NCBI GenBank assembly: GCA_944385195.1
Contig: CALWWH010000159.1
Location: forward strand, 1-6,722
Reading direction: 5' to 3'
Origin: an uncultured Oscillospiraceae bacterium
Lineage (GTDB): Bacteria > Bacillota > Clostridia > Oscillospirales > Oscillospiraceae
DNA length: 6,722 nt
Shown here one piece after another: positions 1-5,005 of the stretch. The notes below the pieces were generated by a model. The model had not been told where the DNA came from and did no database searches. It was given only the letters and a program-made list of their open reading frames with translations. The position numbers and the translations under genes were made by a program. Position 1 is the first letter of the stretch; each line of letters opens with the position of its first letter.

Positions 1-1
1 G

Positions 2-835
2 CACAATATGATGAGCGTCATCCGTCTGTTTGATGAGTCTGGGACCCAGGTTCTGGACAGCCTGATGCGGGAACTGTCCGTCTTAAACCCCGACAGTTTT
101 GCCGCCAGCCGCTGGAAGCGCTTTCAAACCTGCCAGAAAGCCGACAAGATGTATGGCTCCATTCTGGGAATCCTCTCTCAGAAGCTCTCCAGCTTCGGCT
201 TTAATGGAGTTGAGAACCTGTTTCTGAACGCTCGCCAGCTGGACTTCGCTGAAGTCTCCCGCCGGAAAACGGCGGTATTCGTAAAAGTAAGCGACTGCGA
301 CTTTTCGCTCTCGACTTTGACCTCGCTTTTTTATACCCAGGCGATCCAAACGCTTGTCGCGGAAGCGGACAATCGTCCCGACAATCGGCTTGCCATCCCG
401 GTACGCCTCTATCTGGATGACTTCGCCAACCTGGACATCCCCGACTTCGACAAGACCATTTCCGTCATCCGCAGCCGGGAAATCAGCGTCAGCGTGGTGC
501 TCCAAAGCGTTACCCAGCTGGAGAGCGCCTATGGCCACTCCAAAGCCATGACCATCATTGACAACTGCGATCACCTGCTGTATCTGGGCGGACAGAGCCT
601 TGAGACCGCATACTTCATCGGGCACAAGGCCAATAAGCCGGAATCGACGATTCTGAATATGCCCCTTGGCGAGGCGCTGCTCTTTGAGAGAGGCTCCGCG
701 CCCCGCGCTGTGCGCAAGTATGACCTGAAACAGCATCCGCTCTACTCCCAGCTCGCCGAATACAGGGACACACATCCGGTAGTATGGGAGCCTCTTGACC
801 TGGATGATGGCAGTGAAATGCCCTTTGGAAACTGA
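2..835 (+). CDS. VirD4/TraG-type conjugative coupling protein, C-terminal part (5' partial)
   Basis: Coupling proteins are membrane-bound hexameric ATPases that bring the relaxase-DNA complex to a type IV secretion channel during conjugation. The reading frame is open to the left edge, and the first ATG at 8 lies inside a conserved stretch, so the true start and the Walker A motif must be upstream. Counting from that ATG, a Walker B-like strand and acidic pair is seen in VRLYLDDFANL (about 132-142). It is followed by IPDFDKTISVIRSREISVSV and the glutamine-containing VVLQSVTQLE segment (163-172). Next come NCDHLLYLGGQSLETA (186-201) and the C-terminal VRKYDLKQHPLY. This order is typical of Clostridial TraG/VirD4 proteins. 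About 278 residues are present of the 550-650 usual for the family. The visible part has no frame damage. The next gene starts 20 bp after the stop. The family call is firm; whether the full gene is intact cannot be seen. Confidence 0.9.
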   Translation, partial: HNMMSVIRLFDESGTQVLDSLMRELSVLNPDSFAASRWKRFQTCQKADKMYGSILGILSQKLSSFGFNGVENLFLNARQLDFAEVSRRKTAVFVKVSDCDFSLSTLTSLFYTQAIQTLVAEADNRPDNRLAIPVRLYLDDFANLDIPDFDKTISVIRSREISVSVVLQSVTQLESAYGHSKAMTIIDNCDHLLYLGGQSLETAYFIGHKANKPESTILNMPLGEALLFERGSAPRAVRKYDLKQHPLYSQLAEYRDTHPVVWEPLDLDDGSEMPFGN

Positions 836-855
836 GCGGAAGGCAGGTCACGAGC

Positions 856-1218
856 ATGACAAAGTATCCATTTTTGACCGCTCTCCGCGGGCGGGGAGGC
901 ACCACTTGGACCGGTGCCCCCCTGTCCTGGCTGCGGGTTGAGGCAAAAGGAGAACGATTGTATATCTCCGGTACGACGCCTCTGGTGGATGATGGAGAGC
1001 GCTTTATCCAGAACGGCGCCGCGTACAGTTACATGCTGGAGGGGGAGGACGCGGAAAAGCTGCTTGCTTCACTCTCAAAACACCCTGGGAAAAGGCCAGA
1101 AACCGTCATAGCCGAGACATTTGAGTTCTCTCGACCTGACTATCTGTTGAAGGAGTATATTGATGATTTGGGAATCCGCTACGAATATCATAGTTCAAGC
1201 GGTGAAATCATATCGTAA
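856..1218 (+). CDS. Hypothetical protein, 120 aa, downstream of the coupling protein
   Basis: I do not recognise this protein. It starts at ATG 856, 20 bp after the coupling-protein stop. A purine-rich GGAAGG lies about a dozen bases upstream, a rather long spacing for a ribosome binding site. The protein is soluble-looking, with no signal peptide or membrane segment. The N-terminal half is predicted beta-rich (LSWLRVEAKGERLYISGTTP). The C-terminal half has two likely helices, around EGEDAEKLLASLSKH and RPDYLLKEYIDDLGIRYEY. Codon use resembles the upstream gene, and no other frame over this interval gives a better protein. The tight spacing suggests co-transcription with the coupling gene and therefore a possible conjugation-accessory role, but this rests on position only. 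A strong hairpin terminator lies 131 bp downstream. Confidence 0.65.
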   Translation: MTKYPFLTALRGRGGTTWTGAPLSWLRVEAKGERLYISGTTPLVDDGERFIQNGAAYSYMLEGEDAEKLLASLSKHPGKRPETVIAETFEFSRPDYLLKEYIDDLGIRYEYHSSSGEIIS

Positions 1219-1348
1219 TTCACTTGATTTGAACAAAATAATATTCAGAGGCGCAATAGAATGTTATGGCGTCATTGAAAGAAACAACAAACAAGTGAAA
1301 CATTAATTGCGAGAGCTACAAAATCTACACCGCCTATACAAAGAATAC
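1219..1348. other. AT-rich intergenic stretch, no gene seen
   Basis: This stretch is clearly more AT-rich than the flanking genes. It contains only short open frames (about 25 codons) without convincing start signals. An imperfect inverted repeat, TTCACTTG at 1219-1226 against CAAGTGAA at 1292-1299, brackets part of it, but the 65-base loop makes a functional hairpin doubtful. It probably represents a 3' untranslated region leading into the terminator at 1349-1372. Confidence 0.4.
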
Positions 1349-1372
1349 GGGACTGGCCAATCGGCCAGTCCC
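1349..1372. terminator. Intrinsic terminator, 10-bp perfect stem, likely bidirectional
   Basis: GGGACTGGCC (1349-1358) pairs perfectly with GGCCAGTCCC (1363-1372) across a four-base AATC loop. On the plus strand it is followed by ATTGTTTATTTT, which fits termination of the coupling-protein/hypothetical transcript. On the minus strand it begins five bases after the stop codon of the antisense fragment ending at 1378 and is followed by GTATTCTTT. It could therefore serve transcripts from both sides. Confidence 0.8.
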
Positions 1373-1377
1373 ATTGT

Positions 1378-1545
1378 TTATTTTGGCAAATATTCTTCCC
1401 GTACCCGATAGCGGCTGACACCGAAGCCACTGCCCCGCTCGATGACCTCACGGGGAAGCTGGTTCAGATACTTCCGGCCGAAGTTAGTATTGCCGAAATA
1501 GCGGATCGTCCACGAACCTTCCGTAGAGGTGGAAAGAGCCTTGGT
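1378..1545 (-). pseudogene. 3' fragment of an unrecognised gene, antisense to its surroundings
   Basis: Reading the minus strand leftward from about 1545 gives a protein-like tail: a short lead, then WTIRYFGNTNFGRKYL, then LPREVIERGSGFGVSRYRV, ending in REEYLPK at a TAA at 1380-1378. It looks like genuine coding sequence because third positions are mostly G or C and the composition is balanced and globular. A strong terminator also starts five bases after its stop. The frame stays open further upstream, to about 1776, but there it is simply antisense to the Sel1 repeats of the relaxase remnant, so the real gene seems cut at about 1545. I could not assign a family. The same codon boundaries are also open on the plus strand, so a chance shadow cannot be fully excluded. 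I infer a 3' gene remnant joined to the relaxase remnant by a rearrangement. Confidence 0.45.
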
Positions 1546-2069
1546 TTGGTAAAAGAGGCGCGGGACCTGGACGAGGGCATCCGGTGGCTGAAACAGGCGG
1601 CGGAAAACGGAAACCATTTCGCCACTTACCGCCTGGGCAAGGAGTATCTGGAGGAAAACACCGTCAGCAAGGACACCACAAGAGCGGCGGATTGGTCGCA
1701 AAGTCAGCGGAGGCGGGAAACCAATACGCCCAGTATGCGATGGGCAAACTGCACCTGACGGGACAGGGGATTCCACAAGACCAGACTCAGGCGATGGCGT
1801 GGTTCAGCCGTTCCGCCGCCCAGGGAAATCAGTATGCTCAGTTCTTCCTGGAGCAGAGAAACGATCTCCGACCGCCCTCTGTGATGCTGGCGGTCACCCG
1901 GCTGCTCTATCACATGAGCCGGATCTTCCAGGACAACTCTGTGCCGCCTGCCGTCCCGACGGGCCAGCAGGTGGATCGAAAACTCAGGCGGAAGATCTAG
2001 GAGAAGAAGATCGCCATGGGCCACAAGCCGGACGACCATGAGGAGCAGTGGCCTGAAATGACCATGTAA
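1546..2069 (+). pseudogene. Relaxase (probable MobP-type) C-terminal remnant with Sel1 repeats, frameshifted
   Basis: This is the decayed tail of a mobilisation relaxase, the enzyme that nicks and pilots element DNA at oriT. Only the C-terminal Sel1 repeats and tail survive; the catalytic N-terminus is absent. The first frame reads DLDEGIRWLKQAAENGNHFA then YRLGKEYLEENTVSKDTTRAA. Near 1687-1691 the sense passes to the next frame, a one-base loss, and continues AKSAEAGNQYAQYAMGKLHL, then WFSRSAAQGNQYAQFFLEQ. These are Sel1 signatures. The frame continues through LAVTRLLYHMSRIFQ and KLRRKI to an in-frame TAG at 1998-2000. After that stop the same frame reads EKKIAMGHKPDDHEEQ and reaches a TAA at 2067-2069. 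As far as I recall, the tail RKLRR...EKKIA.GHKPDDHE is characteristic of Clostridial relaxases with Sel1 repeats. Start loss, a frameshift and a nonsense codon together mark a pseudogene. Confidence 0.75.
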
Positions 2070-2138
2070 GCGGCGCAGAAAATGAGGCGCAAAACAAAGA
2101 ATAAAATCCCTGCATCGAGAAGGGTAGAAAGGAATCCA

Positions 2139-2357
2139 ATGAAACGATGCAAATACAACTCCTTCAATGAACTTCCGCTAATGCTGACCGTGCAGGATGT
2201 GGCCGATGTACTGGGCATCGGGCTGGCCCACGCCTACGAGGTGGCCCACCGGCAAGATTTCCCCACCATCACCCTGGGCAGCCGGATCATCGTCCCCCGT
2301 GATAAGTTCATGGCGTGGATCGATGAGCAGGCGGCCAAAAAGACGGAAATATTTTAG
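2139..2357 (+). CDS. Excisionase-family HTH DNA-binding protein (Xis-like), 72 aa
   Basis: Small winged-helix proteins of this family (HTH_17/excisionase type) bind the ends of integrative elements and bias the tyrosine recombinase towards excision. ATG 2139 is preferred over the frame-extended ATG at 2082. AAAGGA at 2128-2133 sits five bases before it, and the extra N-terminal residues (RRKTKNKIPASRR) look like untranslated sequence. From this start, LTVQDVADVLGIGLAHAYEVA (16-36) is the helix-turn-helix. FPTITLGSRIIVPRDKFMAWIDEQ (41-64) is the characteristic wing and last helix. The length of 72 residues is normal, with no visible damage. It lies between a broken relaxase and a broken integrase, the usual place for xis, and is the only intact gene of that remnant. 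A free-standing regulator of the same fold is the main alternative. Confidence 0.85.
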   Translation: MKRCKYNSFNELPLMLTVQDVADVLGIGLAHAYEVAHRQDFPTITLGSRIIVPRDKFMAWIDEQAAKKTEIF

Positions 2358-2387
2358 TGGCTATTTCAAAGATTCTGTGGTATTTGT

Positions 2388-2944
2388 TTGTGTTGCAAAA
2401 GGAGGGATGACCTGAATGTGAAAGACCGCATCCTCTCGGTGAGTAAGCAGGTCACCCGGATCGACGGAGAGCTGGTGATAACCGAGCCGAAAACGAAGAA
2501 CTCTGTCCGCGAGGTGGCGCTGTCCCAGCAGGCGGTGGACATTCTGATACAGGAGCATGAACAGCACCCGGACAGCTCTATCCTGTTCCGGTCACCCCGC
2601 ACCGGCAGCTACTGGAGCCCGTACGCAGTGTCCAGAATCAACCGAAAGCTGCTGGCGAAGGCAGGCATCAAGGAGCGTGTTCGCTTCAATGATCTGAGCC
2701 ATACCTTCGCCACGATGGCCCTCTCCAGCGTCGTGGATGTGAAGACCCTGTCTAGCATGCTGGGGCACTACAGCGCCGGGTTCACCCTGACACCTATACA
2801 CACATCACCAACGATACGCAGAGAGGCGCTGCGGAGAAGATCGGTGGCTTCATGGAGACGGCCACAGCCAAGCCGGAACCGGAGCCTCCTGATATGCCAG
2901 AGGAGAGTCGGTGTAAGGTGATACCGTTCAAGAGAGTTGGGTAG
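2388..2944 (+). pseudogene. Tyrosine recombinase/integrase C-terminal remnant, catalytically damaged
   Basis: This is the catalytic-domain half of a phage/ICE-type tyrosine integrase. The arm-binding and core-binding domains and the first catalytic arginine are missing, and similarity begins near DDLNVKDRILSVSKQ (about 2406). TEPKTKNSVREVALS carries the catalytic-lysine hairpin. RVRFNDLSHTFATMAL corresponds to the conserved HDLRHTFAT, but His is replaced by Asn (codon 2688-2690) and Arg by Ser (2697-2699). DVKTLSSMLGHYSA holds the LGH motif. Right after GFTL one base is missing near 2790. The restored frame reads TYTHITNDTQRGAAEKIGGF and ends CKVIPFKRVG at TAG 2942-2944. The nucleophilic tyrosine codon (2795-2797) is therefore out of frame. 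An AGGAGG at 2400-2405 is probably fortuitous, since it falls within sequence matching the integrase. It cannot make an active recombinase. Confidence 0.88.
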
Positions 2945-2978
2945 TCAAAACCACCGGCTAAGCCGGTGGTTTTGACTA
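2942..2978. terminator. 18-bp-arm palindrome overlapping the integrase stop codon
   Basis: The arms TAGTCAAAACCACCGGCT (2942-2959) and AGCCGGTGGTTTTGACTA (2961-2978) are perfectly complementary around a single central A. The first three bases are the stop codon of the integrase remnant. The GC-rich core flanked by an A-run on the left and a T-run on the right makes it a natural bidirectional intrinsic terminator. The perfection and length would also fit a mobile palindromic unit or an end-associated hairpin. Confidence 0.7.
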
Positions 2979-3090
2979 TTTGCTTCTTGCCCGCACGCTA
3001 CATGTAGCATTATGATGGGCTGGTAGAGCTCTTGGGAATTTTCCTCTAGCTGTATCTTGTGCAGCATGTCGAAAACTGGTAAAATTTGAT
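2979..3090. other. Intergenic region between integrase remnant and DUF4230-like operon
   Basis: No gene is visible. It contains a perfect 12-bp palindrome, GCTACATGTAGC, at 2997-3008. Being next to an integrase 3' end, this is where an attachment-site scar would be expected, but no direct repeat of any part of it is recognisable elsewhere in the window. Confidence 0.35.
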
Positions 3091-3096
3091 TATACT
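3091..3096 (+). promoter_or_regulatory. Possible -10 element for the DUF4230-like operon
   Basis: TATACT at 3091-3096 matches the sigma-A -10 consensus in five of six positions. It lies in an AT-rich stretch 32 bp before the start at 3128. No good -35 is found 16-18 bp upstream, and an upstream TG is offset by one base from the extended -10 position, so this is a weak assignment. Confidence 0.35.
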
Positions 3097-3116
3097 TTCC
3101 CTTTAAAGAAAAAACG

Positions 3117-3122
3117 AGGTGA
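3117..3122 (+). promoter_or_regulatory. Ribosome binding site that fixes the start at 3128
   Basis: AGGTGA (3117-3122), within GAGGTGAAG, is a strong Shine-Dalgarno match with a five-base spacer to ATG 3128. It overlaps the in-frame GTG at 3119 and therefore rules that codon out as the start. Confidence 0.75.
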
Positions 3123-3127
3123 AGTTT

Positions 3128-3733
3128 ATGGAAACCGAGAACTATCCCCCAAATAAGCAGAAGGTGAAAATCCCTGTCTGGGCTGTGGCCGTAGTTGCCG
3201 TCGTGGCGATTCTGGTCTTTGCAGTTGGGCTACCAGCGATTCAGAATGGGAATACAGAACCTGAAATCATTACGGTCTCAACTTTGCAGGAGATCGTCAA
3301 TGTCAGCGAATTGTCTACTTATACCGCCGTATATAACGGCATCGCCCAGGTCATGGATGAGAAGGATCCGGAAGATACGGACTACTATGTATCATATGAG
3401 GCGAAAGTTTATGCCGGCATTGATTTTGAAGCAATCCAATTCCGTGTTGATTCCGATGCCAAGATCATCTATGTGGAACTGCCGGAAGTCGCGATTACAA
3501 AGGTAGATGTCGATATTGCATCTATGGACTTTATTTTCTACGACAATAAATCCAATGCCTCCACGGTATCCCAGGCTGCGTACAAAGCCTGCGAGACTGA
3601 CGCACAGCAGGAAAGCGAAGCCCAGGAAGCCATCTGTGAATTGGCAAGACAAAATGCTTGCAATGTACTCACAGCGCTCATTGATCCCATTGTGGAGCAA
3701 CTGGATGCGGAGTTCCGCCTATCGTTTGTTTGA
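3128..3733 (+). CDS. DUF4230-like protein with N-terminal membrane anchor
   Basis: This 201-residue protein has a short polar cytoplasmic N-terminus and a lysine cluster. One hydrophobic segment follows, from about 16 to 38 (IPVWAVAVVAVVAILVFAVG), and then an extracytoplasmic domain. That domain reads STLQEIVNVSELSTYTAVYN, then a charged loop, YYVSYEAKVYAGIDFEAIQF, IIYVELPEVAITKVDVD, and a helical C-terminus rich in Ala, Gln and Glu ending in LDAEFRLSFV. This pattern (VSEL...Y...YNG; Y.AKV.AGID...I; I.V.LP...I) matches DUF4230 as I know it, a family of unknown biochemical function. The segment has no lipobox, so it should stay anchored and face outward. The stop is 13 bp before the next gene, a likely paralogue, and the two are probably co-transcribed. 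The topology call is strong; the family call is good but untested. Confidence 0.8.
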   Translation: METENYPPNKQKVKIPVWAVAVVAVVAILVFAVGLPAIQNGNTEPEIITVSTLQEIVNVSELSTYTAVYNGIAQVMDEKDPEDTDYYVSYEAKVYAGIDFEAIQFRVDSDAKIIYVELPEVAITKVDVDIASMDFIFYDNKSNASTVSQAAYKACETDAQQESEAQEAICELARQNACNVLTALIDPIVEQLDAEFRLSFV

Positions 3734-3746
3734 AGTGGAGGGCTGA

Positions 3747-4424
3747 ATGGTGAAAAAGTGGATCCTGCTTTTGATCTCTGCAGCACTTCTATTATCATTG
3801 GCAGCGTGCGGAAAGTCTACTGAAGCGCCGGCTGCGATGGAGCCGAAAACATCTCAGATGAAAGCCATTTGTGAACTGGCGGTTATGGACTGCTACTATC
3901 ACAATGTGGCAAAGTTCAAAGAGGAGAATGCGGAGGGAATTCTCTGGTGGCAGAAGGACAAACATTTTTGGATCGAATATAGCGGAGTTGTGACCCTGGG
4001 CATTGATGCGTCGTTGCTGGCGGTAGAGGTCCGTGATACTGAGGTCACCATTACAATCCCAGAAGCCACTGTCCTGCGCTGTACGGTGGATTCTTCCTCC
4101 CTTTCTGAAGATTCCTTTATTGTCGCCAAAGACTCCGCCAAGATTGAGGCGGAAGATGAAGTGGCAGCCTTTGCGGCGGCACAGGACTATCTGGAGCAAA
4201 GCGCTTCCAACGACACCGCTTTGCTGGCCAACGCCCAGCAGCGGGCACAGGGCTTACTGGAGGACTATATCACCAACATAGGACGGGCCGTGGGAAAAGA
4301 GTATTCTGTCAAATGGGACTATTTGGATAAAGACTCTGTTCCATCGGGAAGCGAGCAAACTCCAGAGAATGCCCCTGAAGACGCAACTACTTTAACAGAA
4401 AATCCATCAGAAACAGATCAATAA
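3747..4424 (+). CDS. DUF4230-like lipoprotein
   Basis: This 225-residue protein has a classic lipoprotein signal: basic MVKK, a hydrophobic core, and the lipobox LAAC with the acylated cysteine at residue 21. It should be tethered to the outer face of the membrane. GGAGGG at 3737-3742 lies four bases before ATG 3747 and seven before an in-frame GTG at 3750, so either could start it. The body parallels the preceding gene: ICELAVMDCYYHNVAKFKEE, a charged and aromatic loop, FWIEYSGVVTLGIDASLLAV, VTITIPEATVLRCTVD, then a long Ala/Gln/Glu helix (about 136-180). The GID-centred strand and the IP/LP strand align between the two proteins, which supports paralogy. The last 30 residues are an acidic, Ser/Thr/Pro-rich tail. 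The gene ends six bases before a very strong terminator. Function is unknown; a surface or envelope role is inferred from localisation. Confidence 0.82.
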   Translation: MVKKWILLLISAALLLSLAACGKSTEAPAAMEPKTSQMKAICELAVMDCYYHNVAKFKEENAEGILWWQKDKHFWIEYSGVVTLGIDASLLAVEVRDTEVTITIPEATVLRCTVDSSSLSEDSFIVAKDSAKIEAEDEVAAFAAAQDYLEQSASNDTALLANAQQRAQGLLEDYITNIGRAVGKEYSVKWDYLDKDSVPSGSEQTPENAPEDATTLTENPSETDQ

Positions 4425-4429
4425 CTATA

Positions 4430-4483
4430 AAAATAGCAAAGAGAAGCGCCTGATTGAAATCAGGCGCTTCTCTTTGCTATTTT
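4430..4483 (+). terminator. Terminator of the DUF4230-like operon, 26-bp perfect inverted repeat
   Basis: Bases 4430-4455 and 4458-4483 are perfectly complementary over 26 positions around a central GA. The core AGAAGCGCCTGATT pairs with AATCAGGCGCTTCT, and the outer parts AAAATAGC and GCTATTTT supply the A and T tracts. It starts six bases after the stop of the lipoprotein gene, and the next gene is on the same strand after its own promoter, so it separates two transcription units. Confidence 0.88.
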
Positions 4484-4564
4484 CAGTCTGTTCTGATCTA
4501 AACCTCACCTCCCCACGCGAAATTTACAAGTCCTGTTGCGGGATGCGATTTTCGTGTAAAGCCC

Positions 4565-4594
4565 TTGACTGCACGAGGCGTGCAGTTTTACGGT
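4565..4594 (+). promoter_or_regulatory. MerR-type promoter with operator dyad between -35 and -10
   Basis: TTGACT at 4565-4570 matches the -35 consensus in five of six positions. A perfect inverted repeat, ACTGCACG (4568-4575) and CGTGCAGT (4579-4586) with a three-base AGG centre, fills the spacer. TACGGT at 4589-4594, 18 bp downstream, is the best -10 and is weak. A dyad inside an over-long spacer next to a poor -10 is the layout that MerR-family activators untwist. The regulator encoded immediately downstream is the obvious ligand, which implies autoregulation. The predicted transcript would start at about 4601, within the ribosome binding site, which is unusual. Confidence 0.65.
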
Positions 4595-4606
4595 GGTGAG
4601 GAGGAA

Positions 4607-4939
4607 ATGAAGATGGATGATACTCTACGCCAAGTGTGCGCTGAGCTGGGGCTATCCCGGCGAACGATACAGGGCTATGAAAAAGCGGGGCTGGTGGCCC
4701 CCTCTGGGAGAAACAAATACGGGCATCTGCTTTACGGCAAGCCAGAACAGGAGCGCATTCAGCTCATCCGGTTTTATCAGCAGATGGGCTTTCCCCTGAA
4801 AGAAATCAAAAGCCTTTTGGAGGCACCTGATTCCGTGAAAAAAACTGTGTTACAGGCTCAGGTGAAGAAATTGGAAGCAGAACACACCCGCCTGCTGGAA
4901 GTGATCCGGCAGGCAAAGGAGTACATCGTCGCGCTGTGA
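4607..4939 (+). CDS. MerR-family transcriptional regulator, short, no effector domain
   Basis: MerR regulators bind long-spacer promoters as dimers and activate them by DNA distortion. Two ATGs are available, at 4607 and 4613. AGGAGG at 4599-4604 is only two bases from the first and eight from the second, so 4613 (108 aa) is probably the true start. Numbered from there, TLRQVCAELGLSRRTIQGYE (4-23) is the helix-turn-helix and KAGLVAPSGRNKYGHLLYG (24-42) is the wing. EQERIQLIRFYQQMGFPLKE (45-64) gives the second helical pair, ending IKSLL, and 72-104 is the dimerising coiled coil. The protein stops after the coiled coil. There is no drug-binding or metal-binding C-terminal domain and no cysteine pair of the metal-sensing type (its one cysteine, C9, is in the HTH). 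The stop is 66 bp before the lipoprotein gene, with no terminator seen between, so the two probably share a transcript. Confidence 0.88.
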   Translation: MKMDDTLRQVCAELGLSRRTIQGYEKAGLVAPSGRNKYGHLLYGKPEQERIQLIRFYQQMGFPLKEIKSLLEAPDSVKKTVLQAQVKKLEAEHTRLLEVIRQAKEYIVAL

Positions 4940-5005
4940 CGGTCAATCGGCTTTCGGAAGGCCGCATCCCATCCATAAAACAAAAAGACACAAGGAGGAT
5001 ACACC

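Noticed and set aside
83..775. Long minus-strand open frame (230 codons)
   Set aside because: It lies entirely antisense to the well-supported coupling protein and has no recognisable protein character; it is a shadow of GC-biased codons.
1219..1299. Inverted repeat TTCACTTG / CAAGTGAA
   Set aside because: The arms are only eight bases and about 65 bases apart in AT-rich sequence. It is plausible by chance and no neighbouring feature calls for it.
2399..2417. AGGAGG followed by ATG near 2406 as a new gene start
   Set aside because: The ATG frame stops almost at once, and the sequence is better explained as the start of surviving integrase homology (DDLNVKDRILSV).
4945..4975. Imperfect hairpin GGCTTTC/GAAGGCC between the MerR and lipoprotein genes
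   Set aside because: The stem needs a G-T pair and an impossibly small loop, and no T tract follows; it is not evidence for a terminator between the two genes.
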